NCBI RefSeq assembly: GCF_021390595.1
Contig: NZ_JAJEJR010000003.1
Span: 1,082,924 to 1,146,923 of the forward strand
Length of the DNA: 64,000 nt
Reading direction: 5' to 3'
Source of the DNA: Paraburkholderia sp. HP33-1
GTDB taxonomy: Bacteria; Pseudomonadota; Gammaproteobacteria; Burkholderiales; Burkholderiaceae
Part shown: positions 54,600 through 64,000 of the stretch, piece by piece
How the letters are laid out: the number at the start of each line of letters is the position of its first letter
Position numbering within the stretch: the stretch's first letter is position 1
Program-made: the position numbers and the translations under genes
The notes under the pieces: model-generated
Told to the model about the DNA's origin: nothing
Database searches by the model: none
The model's input: the letters and a program-made list of their open reading frames with translations, nothing else

Positions 54600-54800
54600 C
54601 ACCTTCGCCACAGCCGGATTCAGGTTCTGCTTCATCGATCAAATCGTTCGCCTCGTTGCCTGCAGCATTCTGACTACTACGCGCACCGGAGTGCCAGGCC
54701 GAGCTCAAGGAGCCTGCAGGAGCAGACCCACGTCAAGGCAGCATTTGCCGCCAGCGGCGCGAGCTACGGCAGCCGGCGTGTAATGCATGCGCTGCGCGAT
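54600..54800 (+). pseudogene. IS3-family transposase (OrfB) remnant
   Basis: A short stretch reads like the N-terminal part of IS3 OrfB: HSDYYAHRSARPSSRS followed by VKAAFAASGASYGSRRVMH. No DDE catalytic core, OrfA or terminal inverted repeats are visible. It ends where the CUT1 ATPase gene begins, next to the end of repeat copy 1. Confidence 0.6.
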
Positions 54801-55910
<1,110 letters not shown>

Positions 55911-55984
55911 GCGTCCCCCTTGAATTGCAGTTCGAATGATTGACTGCTTACCGTCCGCCTTCCATCCCGGCCCGCGGCCAAACG

Positions 55985-56830
55985 TCAGCCTTTGACGGCG
56001 CCCGCCGATAATCCACTGACGAGGAAGCGCTGAATGTAGACAAAGCACAGCGCCACCGGTACCACCGCGAGCACCGAGGCGGCCATCAGGCTGCCCCAGT
56101 CGGTCACGTGCGAGCCCTTGAATATCATGATCCCCGGCGTCAGCGTACGGCGCGCGTCGTCGTTGATCAGCACATAGCCGAACATGAATTCATTCCAGGC
56201 TGCCACGAACGCGAACGCGGCGGTTGCCACGATGCCGGGCAGGGACAATGGCAATAGCACGCGCCAGATGAAACCGAGGCGGCCGCACCCGTCGATCTCG
56301 GACGCCTCCTCGATCTCGCGCGGCACGGCATCGAAGAACCCTTTGAGCATGAACGTCGCGAGCGGAATCATGAACGTGCAATAAACGATGACCAGCCCCG
56401 AATACGTGCTCAGCAGATCCAGTTTCCGCATCAACATGTAGATGGGCACGAGCAGCAGCACCCCCGGAATCATCTGCGAAACGAGCAGCGCCGCCCCCAC
56501 CGAACGTGAAGCAAGAAAGGTCGGCCAGCGACTTAGCGCATAACTGGAGAATGTCGAGACAAGCAGTGTGACGAGCGTCGAGAAAGCAGCCACGATAGCG
56601 CTATTGCGGAAATACGCGACGAATTGGCTCTGCACTAGAACATGGCGAAAATTGTCGAGCGTCGGATTTATGATCAAGAGGCTCGGCGCCAGGCTGCGCA
56701 CCTCCTCCAACGGCTTGAACGCCGTATCAAGCATCCAGAGAAATGGGAACAGGCAGAAAATTGAGAACACGCCAAGCGTCAGGTACGTAAGCGTTGTATT
56801 GATCACCCGCTGCTTCCTGCCGATAATCAT
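55985..56830 (-). CDS. CUT1 sugar ABC transporter permease (MalG type)
   Basis: 281-residue permease with six predicted TM helices and the EAA loop PREIEEASEIDGCGRLGFIW. ATG 56830 overlaps the stop of the partner permease gene by four bases and has GGGAG upstream; the frame continues farther upstream but without sense. Confidence 0.9.
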   Translation of the reverse strand: MIIGRKQRVINTTLTYLTLGVFSIFCLFPFLWMLDTAFKPLEEVRSLAPSLLIINPTLDNFRHVLVQSQFVAYFRNSAIVAAFSTLVTLLVSTFSSYALSRWPTFLASRSVGAALLVSQMIPGVLLLVPIYMLMRKLDLLSTYSGLVIVYCTFMIPLATFMLKGFFDAVPREIEEASEIDGCGRLGFIWRVLLPLSLPGIVATAAFAFVAAWNEFMFGYVLINDDARRTLTPGIMIFKGSHVTDWGSLMAASVLAVVPVALCFVYIQRFLVSGLSAGAVKG

Positions 56831-57810
56831 TGTCCCGCTCCCTTCGCGCGCCGCAATACGCCGTAGTAGTAGACAAAAAAAACACTCGCCATGAACGCCA
56901 TCGACATGCTCGCGAGCGCGCAAGCCGCGCCGATGTCGTAGTCTTGCATCGCGTAGCGGTAGATCATGATGGGTAATGTGACCGACGCATTCAGCGGGCC
57001 GCCGCCCGTCATCACCCAGATGAAATCGAAATTGATCGCAGTCCATATCACATGGATGAAGATCAGCGTAAGCGACACCGTCTTCAGGTGCGGCAGCGTG
57101 ATCACGAAAAAGCGCCGCACCGATCCTGCGCCGTCAATCGCGGCGGCTTCGTGAAGTTCGGCCGGAACGGCCTGCAAGGCAGCGAGCAGGCTGATCGTAT
57201 AGAACGGAAAGCTGCGCCAGACATTGACAAACGTGACGGTAAACAGCGCGGTGCTCATGTCGCCTAGCCACAGGCGCGCATGATCGAGAATGCCAGCCTT
57301 GACGAGCCAGAGATTAATCACACCATAGTCGGGCGTCAGCATCCATGTCCAGTTGAGGCCGGCAACGACGATCGGAATAACCCACGGTATGATGATCGCC
57401 CCTCTAAAGAGCGCTCTGCCCCGAACCGGCTGCGTGAGCGCGACGGCCGAGGCAAGACCCAGCGCGTATTCACCGGCGACCGAAAGCCCGGTCCACAAAA
57501 GCGAATTGCGCAACGCGGGGCCGAACTGATCGTCGTCGAAGATCGTGCGATAGTTCTCCAGGCCCGCGAAGCCGGTCACCGATGGATTGGTCAGATTGGA
57601 AAACTGGAAGCTGCGCCACAGCACATTGAGCAGCGGATACGCGATGAGAATCAGGAAAAACAATGCGGCAGGCGTGACGAAATACCACGCTACCCGGCGC
57701 ATCTGCGCAACGCGGCTCGGCGTTCTCCGGACTGGCCGGACTTCGTTGCGCATGGGCGCGACGACATCCAGTACCTCGCGCCTCATCGACTCTCCGGGCA
57801 TTCGTTGCAT
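56827..57810 (-). CDS. CUT1 sugar ABC transporter permease (MalF type)
   Basis: 327-residue permease with six predicted TM helices, large first loop, and EAA loop PAELHEAAAIDGAGSVRRFF. It pairs with the MalG-type subunit. ATG 57810 has GGGGGAAAG upstream and lies 28 bp after the SBP gene. Confidence 0.9.
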   Translation of the reverse strand: MQRMPGESMRREVLDVVAPMRNEVRPVRRTPSRVAQMRRVAWYFVTPAALFFLILIAYPLLNVLWRSFQFSNLTNPSVTGFAGLENYRTIFDDDQFGPALRNSLLWTGLSVAGEYALGLASAVALTQPVRGRALFRGAIIIPWVIPIVVAGLNWTWMLTPDYGVINLWLVKAGILDHARLWLGDMSTALFTVTFVNVWRSFPFYTISLLAALQAVPAELHEAAAIDGAGSVRRFFVITLPHLKTVSLTLIFIHVIWTAINFDFIWVMTGGGPLNASVTLPIMIYRYAMQDYDIGAACALASMSMAFMASVFFVYYYGVLRRAKGAGQ

Positions 57811-57838
57811 TGCTTTCCCCCGCGTGAGGTGATGCCGC

Positions 57839-59095
57839 TCAAACGCTGCTCAGCTCACCCGACTGACGCAGCGCCTTGTTGATCGCCTTGCCGAGCCATT
57901 GCGCCACCGCCTGTGGATCTTCCTTCTTGAGCAGGACGAGGCCGATCGATTCCTCCATCGCGCGGGTGATCGAACCCAGCGCGACGGGCGGAAAACCGAC
58001 GCCCGTCGGTGCAAGCACCATGAAGTCGCGGCCCCATTTCGTCGGGCTGATCACGTCCTCGCGGGGCGAGCGTTCCTGGTGCACCGCGCTTTGATAATCC
58101 TTGCTCAGCATAAAGGAAGCGAACTCCCAAGCCTCCTGCTGATGCTTACCCTTGAAGACATAGAACGGATTGATCTCGAGAAAAGTAGCCGGCTTCTGGC
58201 TGTACGGCGGCGCGGTGATCTTCACATCCTTCATCTTGTCGGGATTCTGCTCGGCGCGGCTCTTCATCCATGCGCCATCGATGACCATCGCGTATTGGCC
58301 TAGCGCGCTGTTCGTGTCCTCTTCCTCATAACCCCAACTACTCGCTTCCGGCGCGATGACCTGCTTGTCGAGCAGCTCCTTGTAGAACGCGAAGACCTTG
58401 GTAGCGTTCGCGAGTTCTTTCGGATCATCGCCCCACGTGTTCCGGTATTTGCCGTCGCTCATGCGCCTTGCCAGCAGGGCATTACTTTGGGCGAGGTACA
58501 TCAGCAATTCCTGTGGCGAACGAACACCCGTACCCGCAATGCCGAAACCGTATTTTCCGGTCGCCTTGCGGATCTTCTCGCTATCGCTCACCAGTTCGTC
58601 CCACGTCTTCGGCGGCGCCTCGATGCCGGCCTTTTTCAACATGTCCTCGTGATACAGCAGGGCCCGGATTCCGAGGTAGTGCGGCAACGCCATGAGCTTG
58701 CCGTCGATCGTCACGTCTTTCAGGGCGTTCGGGTAGATCTGGGCGCGGTCCGGCCAGCGAGCCGCGTACGGCGTAAGGTCGACCAGCGCATTCATCCGGT
58801 TGAGTTCGCCTAGCCACTCGATCAGCCCCCAGCTGAGGTCCGGGGCATCTCCCCCAGCAATCGACGTGATCAACTTGTCGTGCAGCGCGTCGAATGCGAT
58901 GTTCTGGACGTTGATCTTGATATTCGGATGAGACTGTTCGAACGAGGCAATCTGTTTGGTCGCGGCGATCGCGTCGGCCTGCTGGGGATCCCACGCGACC
59001 CAGAAGTTCAGGTTCACGGTCTCGGCGCGGACGGTGAGCGCAGCGCAGGAAGCCAGCAGCGAGCCGACCAGCAGCCCGATTCTCAACAGTTTCAT
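57839..59095 (-). CDS. CUT1 sugar-binding periplasmic protein
   Basis: 418-residue extracellular solute-binding protein family 1, with signal peptide (LLRIGLLVGSLLASCAALTVRA) and the typical VNLNFWVAWDPQQ start and FEQSHPNIKINVQ helix-strand. It captures an oligosaccharide or glycoside. The adjacent GH4 gene suggests the ligand is hydrolysed in the cytosol. ATG 59095 follows GGAGAC; longer versions add no signal-like sequence. Confidence 0.9.
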   Translation of the reverse strand: MKLLRIGLLVGSLLASCAALTVRAETVNLNFWVAWDPQQADAIAATKQIASFEQSHPNIKINVQNIAFDALHDKLITSIAGGDAPDLSWGLIEWLGELNRMNALVDLTPYAARWPDRAQIYPNALKDVTIDGKLMALPHYLGIRALLYHEDMLKKAGIEAPPKTWDELVSDSEKIRKATGKYGFGIAGTGVRSPQELLMYLAQSNALLARRMSDGKYRNTWGDDPKELANATKVFAFYKELLDKQVIAPEASSWGYEEEDTNSALGQYAMVIDGAWMKSRAEQNPDKMKDVKITAPPYSQKPATFLEINPFYVFKGKHQQEAWEFASFMLSKDYQSAVHQERSPREDVISPTKWGRDFMVLAPTGVGFPPVALGSITRAMEESIGLVLLKKEDPQAVAQWLGKAINKALRQSGELSSV

Positions 59096-59123
59096 TGAAT
59101 GTCTCCGTGTCGTTGTCTTGTTC

Positions 59124-59145
59124 GGAGCAGGATCGCGGCTGCTCC
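59124..59145. other. Hairpin between GH4 and SBP genes
   Basis: Perfect seven-base stem GGAGCAG/CTGCTCC with eight-base loop in the 107-bp gap between the GH4 stop and the SBP start. It may set the transcript ratio of enzyme to binding protein. Confidence 0.4.
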
Positions 59146-59202
59146 TTTCGTTTTGATACGGCTTCGAATGCACGAGAGAACAAGCCCCTCGTATGCGCGG
59201 CG

Positions 59203-60699
59203 TTACGCTACCACCTGCTGATCGGGCGCGGTACCTCCCTTTCGCTTTGCGCGTGCCTCGCGTATTTGCTCGACCGAGCGCACCGGCATGCTGGCCGCCC
59301 CCTGCCAGTCGCGGGTCTTGACCTTACCCGCCGCCAGGCGCTGCTTCGCACCGTCGATTGCATGTGCGTACTGCGGCAACCACTGGGCCTGCGCGACGAG
59401 CATTTCGTCGGCCATCTGCCAGACTTCATCGGGCGTGCAAATCGCGCCGGTCAATGGATCGTTGAGCATCGCAAGCTTGAGCAGTTCGACGTCACCTGAC
59501 ACGGCCGCCTTGACCGCCATGCGCTGCACGTTGATCGAAGCCTGGCAAACGGTCGCGCAAGCATCCGGCAAAGTAATGCCGGCCGCCATGTTCAAGCCGA
59601 AGCGATCGACGAAGCCCGTCGTCTCGACGATCGCGTCGCGCGGCAGATTGGTGACGAGACCCTTGTTCTTGACGTTGAAGTGGCCGCGATAGATCTTGCC
59701 CGTCTCGAGTGCCTCGATGATGTGACTTGCATGCTCGTCGCTGCGCTGTGCCGGGTCCAACGGCAGGCTAGCCTCGTCCAGGTAGCGCGGGAACTCTTCT
59801 TCGAACCAGCTGCGGCCTTCGATGCACACCCGAAGGTAGCCTCCCGTCTCGCCGTGAATCCATTCCGACATGTCAATCCAGCGGGCGATGTCCTCGGGAC
59901 GCTTGCGGTACCAGGGCAAATACTCGGACAGGTGCCCGTTGCTCTCGGTCGAATAAACGCCGAAACGCTTGAGGACGTCGATGCGCACCTTCTCCTGTTG
60001 CGAGTATGCCGGGTGGCGCTCAAAACCTTCGATCAATTCCTCCTTCGTGACGCGGCGGCCTTTGTAGCGCACATCGACATACCAGGTCTGGTGGTTGATC
60101 CCTGAACACACGTATTCGACGTCGTGGGGATTTTCCGCGCCAAGCACCTCGGCGATCTGGCGCCAGCCATGCTGAACGCCGTGGCACAGGCCGATCGTGT
60201 CCACGCCGCCGTGATCGATCGCCGCCCAGGTGTTCATCGCCATTGGGTTCGCATAATTCAGCAGCTTTGCCCCCGGCTCGGCCACGGCGCGGATGTCGGC
60301 ACAAAAGTCGAGGATGGCGTTGACCGACCGCTGTCCATACATGATTCCACCCGCGCAGATCGTGTCGCCCACGCACTGGTCCACTCCATAGCGCAGCGGA
60401 ATGCGGATGTCGTCCGCGAATGCCTCGAGTCCGCCGAGGCGCACGCAGTTGATCACATACCGCGCGCCCTCGAGCGCCTCGCGCCGCTCGGTTGTCGCGG
60501 TAATGCGCGTCGCGAAGCGGTTGACCTCGACGAGACGGTCGAGAATCTGCCGGATCATCGAGAGATTGTGCTCGTTGAAATCAGTCAACGCGATTTCGAT
60601 GTCCCGCAGCGCCGGGACGCTCAGCAAATCTCTAACCAGGGTACGGGTAAATCCGACGCTTCCCGCACCGATGATCGCAATCTTGAAGGGGGCCGTCAA
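59203..60699 (-). CDS. GH4-family glycosidase (NAD- and Mn-dependent)
   Basis: 498-residue GH4 enzyme: NAD loop IIGAGSVGF at residues 9-17, metal-binding C172-H173 in LCHGVQHG, and N202-H203 in SGINHQTWY. GH4 hydrolyses glycosides by an oxidation-elimination route needing NAD and a divalent metal. The CHGV version of the metal motif has been linked to alpha-glucuronidases, CHSV to alpha-galactosidases, so a uronide is possible. The TTG at 60699 has GAGGAG six bases upstream and gives the family N-terminus; a GTG at 60777 would add 26 residues. It is first in the CUT1 operon and divergent from the AraC gene. Confidence 0.85.
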   Translation of the reverse strand: MTAPFKIAIIGAGSVGFTRTLVRDLLSVPALRDIEIALTDFNEHNLSMIRQILDRLVEVNRFATRITATTERREALEGARYVINCVRLGGLEAFADDIRIPLRYGVDQCVGDTICAGGIMYGQRSVNAILDFCADIRAVAEPGAKLLNYANPMAMNTWAAIDHGGVDTIGLCHGVQHGWRQIAEVLGAENPHDVEYVCSGINHQTWYVDVRYKGRRVTKEELIEGFERHPAYSQQEKVRIDVLKRFGVYSTESNGHLSEYLPWYRKRPEDIARWIDMSEWIHGETGGYLRVCIEGRSWFEEEFPRYLDEASLPLDPAQRSDEHASHIIEALETGKIYRGHFNVKNKGLVTNLPRDAIVETTGFVDRFGLNMAAGITLPDACATVCQASINVQRMAVKAAVSGDVELLKLAMLNDPLTGAICTPDEVWQMADEMLVAQAQWLPQYAHAIDGAKQRLAAGKVKTRDWQGAASMPVRSVEQIREARAKRKGGTAPDQQVVA

Positions 60700-60870
60700 T
60701 GTGCTCTCCTCGGCTAATGTCGAAACGCGTCCGCCCGAGTGGCGGTCTTGATCTGTCGGCAGCTTGCTGGTATTCACTTACCGATTTGCAGATGGTAAGG
60801 TTGTTTGCCTCTTGCGTGACGACATTCTGAGCGAGCGCCAAGGGCCTGACCAGAGGGAAACTGTGCGGTT

Positions 60871-61782
60871 ATGGGTAATTTTGTGCTCCAGAGATTATTC
60901 GATCGTGGCCCATTCAGCCGGCCGATTTCCCTGCCGCAGCGGCGCGATCGCCTTCACGTCATGCCCACGAGCACTGGCTACGAAATCGCCACCGGCCGCC
61001 CTTACGACTGGGATGGTCGCGCGCGCGGCTCCATGCCGTTTTCCGTGCTGCAGCACTGTCTCGCAGGCGAAGGGCAGTTGAGCTACGAACGGCATCACTA
61101 CCGGATCGGCCCGGGCGAGACCATGCTCGTGGTTATCCCGCATCAGCATCGCTACTGGGTGCCGGACGGCGGTTACTGGGAGTTTTTCTGGATCGCCATG
61201 ACCGGACAGGAAGCGCTACGCCTGCACAATGCAATCATTGCCGCCGTCGGGCCGGTTTTCTCACTGAAGCCCGAGACGATTGAACGTCTGGCGCAATGCA
61301 CGCTTGACCTCGGCGACAGCTCGCTGGAAGCGCCCGGGATGGCATCTGCGTGCGCTTATGCGGCAACCATGGCGCTCTACGACGACCTGCTCGGACCACA
61401 TGAGGCTGCGCGACATGACGCCAATCACCGGCTGACCGAGCGTGTCGTCGAACATATCCGGCAAAACCTGGAGAGCGATCTTGACGTGCAAGGCCTCGCG
61501 GATCTCGCCGGGCTGAGCCGGGCGCATTTCACACGTGTATTCGCGGCCAGCGAAGGCACGTCGCCTGCTGAGTTTGTTTTGCTCGAACGTATGCGTCGTG
61601 CGGCGCGGCTGCTGACGAGCGGCACGCTCAGTGTCAAGGTCATTGCAAACCGTTGCGGCTTCGAAGATCCGAATTACTTCGCCAAGGTATTCCGCCGGAC
61701 CTACGGCATCAGCCCATCGCAGTTCAGAAGCACGGGGATGTACTCCGCGCCTCGCGGGACGCGTATTGTCGTGCCGAGATGA
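60871..61782 (+). CDS. AraC-family transcriptional regulator
   Basis: 303-residue regulator with an N-terminal cupin-like sugar-binding domain (LAGEGQLSYERHHYRIGPGE) and a C-terminal double HTH (LDVQGLADLAGLSRAHFTRVF; IANRCGFEDPNYFAKVFRR). It is divergent from the GH4/CUT1 operon with about 170 bp between, so it most likely activates that operon in response to the imported sugar. Confidence 0.9.
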   Translation: MGNFVLQRLFDRGPFSRPISLPQRRDRLHVMPTSTGYEIATGRPYDWDGRARGSMPFSVLQHCLAGEGQLSYERHHYRIGPGETMLVVIPHQHRYWVPDGGYWEFFWIAMTGQEALRLHNAIIAAVGPVFSLKPETIERLAQCTLDLGDSSLEAPGMASACAYAATMALYDDLLGPHEAARHDANHRLTERVVEHIRQNLESDLDVQGLADLAGLSRAHFTRVFAASEGTSPAEFVLLERMRRAARLLTSGTLSVKVIANRCGFEDPNYFAKVFRRTYGISPSQFRSTGMYSAPRGTRIVVPR

Positions 61783-61832
61783 CGCCGGAAGGCGGGCAGT
61801 AGTTGCCCTGCGGTTCGGCAGGCCGACACTTT

Positions 61833-62810
61833 ATGGTGGTGTGGTCCTTGCTCAATCACCGCTTGCTGGCGTCTCCGGGATTCGCGGCCGATAAGACCCT
61901 CGCGCTGGTGGTGAAGGGTCTCGACAACCCGTACTTCGACCTCATGCATCAAGGATGCGAACGGGCCAACAAGGAACTCAACAAACAGGGCTACAACTGC
62001 TACTACACCGGCCCCGCGACCGCCGCGGACGAGAGCGCGCAAGTGCAGATCATCGACGACCTGTTTACCAAAGGCGTCGCAAGCATGGCGATCTCGCCCG
62101 CGAACGCGCCGGCCGTGGGCGAGGTGTTGCGCCGCCGCGGCGGATCGGTCCCGATCATCACCGCGGATGCCGATCTGCTGCCGAAGGATGCCTCGCTGCG
62201 CAAGAGCTACGTCGGCACCGACAACTACGAGCTGGGCGCCAAGCTCGGCGAGCAGTTGAAGATGCTGATGCCGAAGGGCGGCAATGTCTGCCTCGTGATG
62301 GGCAATCCGGCGGCGGAGAACATCAACCAGCGGGCCCAGGGCGCGCGCGACGTGCTGTCCGGGAAGAAAGGCGTCACGAAGCTCGCAGGCGAGAACGGCT
62401 GGCATGAGATCAGTGGCTGCCCGCTCTACTCGAACGACGACACCGCCAAGGCGAACCAGATGATGCAGGATACGCTGACCGCCAACCCTACCGGTCTCGA
62501 CGCCTTTCTGCTGGCGGGCGGCTGGCCGCTCTTTGCGCCGCAGGCCTTTTCGCAGGTCGTCGCGCCGATCATGGACAAGATCAAGAACGGCAAGTTCGTG
62601 ATCGTCTCGGCGGATACGCTCGGGCCCGAACTGCAGGCGCTCAAGGACCGCAAGGTGAATGTGCTCGTCGGCCAGCGGCCCGAGGAAATGGGCTACCGTG
62701 CCGCAATGGTCATGCGTGATCTCGCGGAAGGGAAGACGGTGCCGCCGGTCATCCACACCGGACTCGACGTCTGCACGTGGAAGAACGCCGACACTTGCCT
62801 GAAGCATTGA
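61833..62810 (+). pseudogene. Second copy of the CUT2 sugar-binding protein gene, signal peptide lost
   Basis: The mature part (LLASPGFAADKT onward) is identical to the copy at 53380 except Ala to Thr in DDAAK. Upstream of the repeat border the original MKKLWMRLAVAGG leader is replaced by VVWSLLNHR-type sequence, a poor signal peptide without a charged n-region, and there is no good ribosome binding site (ATG 61833; TTG 61803 also possible). It is probably not expressed or exported, yet the mature frame is intact. Confidence 0.75.
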
Positions 62811-62883
62811 CGGCACTGCGGCCCACGTTATGACGATGACGCGGGCGATGCGGGAGCCGGGTCGGCACTGACCCGGCTCTCTC
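61864..62883. repeat. 1.02-kb direct repeat, copy 2
   Basis: Second copy of the SBP segment, starting at TGCTGGCG inside the signal-peptide codons and ending after the terminator hairpin. It lies in the same orientation as copy 1, 82 bp past the AraC stop. Confidence 0.92.
62854..62879 (+). terminator. Terminator hairpin after SBP copy 2
   Basis: Same GAGCCGGG/CCCGGCTC stem as copy 1; the two base differences fall in the loop, so the stem is unchanged. Confidence 0.5.
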
Positions 62884-62951
62884 GACGACAACCATGCGGA
62901 TGCCGAGCAGCGAGACAAGGCACCTCAACAGTTGAGGCGGAATCCACGCCG

Positions 62952-64000
62952 TTACATCCCAACTGTCACCCGTATTGCCCTCGCGCGCTTCAGATTGCGG
63001 TATCGTGCAAGAGCCCACAGCGGAAAGAATTTGCGGTAGCCGTGGTAGCGCAGATAAAACACGCGGGGAAAACCGGTTCCGGTGAAAGGTGCCTCGTCCC
63101 ACAGGCCATCCTCTTGCTGCTGTGCGAGAAGATAATCAATTCCGCGCGCGACCGCTTCCCCGTTCACCTCTCCCGCCGCCATCAGCCCGAGCAACGCCCA
63201 GGCAGTCTGTGACGCAACGCTCGGTGCGCGTTCATAGCCCCGATAGTCGAGCTTGTAGCTCGTGCCGTCTTCCCCCCAACCGCCATCCTCATTCTGGATC
63301 GACTCGAGCCATTGGACGGCGCGCCTCATCCGGGTGTCAGTGTGAGAAAGGCCAGCCGCGTTCAGAGCACACAATGCACTCCACGTGCCATAGATGTAAT
63401 TCATACCCCAGCGGCCGTACCAGCTTCCGTCATTCTCCTGCTCCTTGAGTAGATAGGTGAACGCACGGCGCGCCGCGTCGCTCGTGACCGGTGTTTCGCC
63501 GATCTGCGCGAGCATCGACAGACAGCGAGCGGACACGTCGGCCGTCGGTGGATCAAGTAGTGCGCCGTGATCGGAAAAGGGAATATTGTTGAGATAGTAC
63601 TGAGTGTTTTCCGGCTCGAATGCGCCCCAGCCGCCATCACTGCTCTGCATTCCGACGACCCATTCGCGCGCTCGCGCGATTGACTCGCGATAGACGTCGG
63701 CACCTTGAAGGCTCGCCAGTCTGTCCATCGCCATCACGACAACCGCGGTATCGTCGACGTCCGGATAATGCGGGTTCGCGTACTGAAACGCCCAGCCCCC
63801 CGGCCGCACATGCGGTCGGCGTGAGATCCAGTCGCCACGAACGTCGAGGATCTGCAACGGACGCAGCCATTGCAAAGCGCGCTGCACCGCTGCTTGCGCA
63901 AGCGGGTCGCCCGTCTCGAGCAGCGCGTGCGATGCGAGCGACGTGTCCCACACGGGAGACAGACACGGCTGACAGTAGGCCTCGTCCTCGTGGACGACCA
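62952..64000 (-). CDS. shc: Squalene-hopene cyclase, C-terminal part (runs off window)
   Basis: About 349 codons of the C-terminal portion; the gene continues past the right edge. The frame reads YCQPCLSPVWDTSLASHAL near the edge, followed by repeated QW motifs (QSSDGGWGAFEPEN, QENDGSWYGRWG, QNEDGGWGEDG) and the DVDDTA segment, all typical of bacterial SHC. It cyclises squalene to hopene for hopanoid membranes. It lies on the minus strand just beyond repeat copy 2 and is probably ancestral flanking sequence. Confidence 0.92.
   Translation of the reverse strand, partial: VVHEDEAYCQPCLSPVWDTSLASHALLETGDPLAQAAVQRALQWLRPLQILDVRGDWISRRPHVRPGGWAFQYANPHYPDVDDTAVVVMAMDRLASLQGADVYRESIARAREWVVGMQSSDGGWGAFEPENTQYYLNNIPFSDHGALLDPPTADVSARCLSMLAQIGETPVTSDAARRAFTYLLKEQENDGSWYGRWGMNYIYGTWSALCALNAAGLSHTDTRMRRAVQWLESIQNEDGGWGEDGTSYKLDYRGYERAPSVASQTAWALLGLMAAGEVNGEAVARGIDYLLAQQQEDGLWDEAPFTGTGFPRVFYLRYHGYRKFFPLWALARYRNLKRARAIRVTVGM

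Overview
The window is high-GC, tightly packed proteobacterial DNA. Its gene types (Comamonas-like steroid genes, TonB/Yej uptake, CUT1 and CUT2 sugar ABC systems, squalene-hopene cyclase) point to an environmental betaproteobacterium of the Burkholderiales, probably Paraburkholderia, Caballeronia or Burkholderia. I recognise no rRNA, tRNA, CRISPR array or phage region. All functional calls are from reading the sequence and recalling families; nothing was searched.

(1) 20-26297: a steroid-catabolism island. A ten-gene minus-strand operon (10244 to 20) encodes a ketosteroid-dehydrogenase-like flavoprotein, two acyl-CoA dehydrogenases, an SDR, an ADP-forming acyl-CoA synthetase, two MaoC hydratase subunits, a DUF35 protein, a cysteine-less thiolase-like aldolase and a crotonase. 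This set looks like a side-chain or ring beta-oxidation and retro-aldol module. Next come a LuxR-type regulator (TesR/TeiR-like) and a four-gene envelope module (RND/MMPL, YCF48-like, DUF1329, DUF1302), then a divergent MFS transporter. The plus-strand operon 20188-25800 holds a flavin reductase with a MarR-like tail, a 2-hydroxypentadienoate hydratase, 3-alpha-HSD (HsdA), delta5-3-ketosteroid isomerase (Y14/D38/D99 all at the Comamonas positions), EtfB, EtfA and an SDR. A small membrane protein closes the island. The best new observation is an 18-bp element, CTAGTCCRTTY...CGAT, found once upstream of each of four transcription units and, degenerate, upstream of the MFS gene. It is always oriented toward the gene it precedes.

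(2) 26351-31110: a sugar or sugar-acid locus (DapA-family aldolase, MFS, ribokinase) with a divergent LacI regulator and two identical 14-bp palindrome-like operators between them.

(3) 31192-33455: four small stand-alone genes (nucleotidyltransferase, two GNATs, a VOC protein).

(4) 33585-50206: a minus-strand series that looks like one trans-envelope importer: TonB-dependent receptor, its own TonB-ExbB-ExbD-ExbD, a TPR protein, Yej-type peptide ABC transporter (SBP, two permeases, double ATPase) and an HAE-type RND pump. An XRE-cupin regulator lies upstream.

(5) 50799-62883: a crotonase remnant, a CUT2 sugar ABC system (ATPase, permease, SBP), an IS3 remnant, and a CUT1 ABC system with a GH4 glycosidase and divergent AraC regulator. 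The CUT2 SBP gene and its terminator recur as a second copy about 99% identical (53426-54445 and 61864-62883). The two copies bracket the whole CUT1/GH4/AraC locus, and the second copy has lost its signal peptide.

(6) 62952-64000: the C-terminal half of a squalene-hopene cyclase that runs off the right edge.
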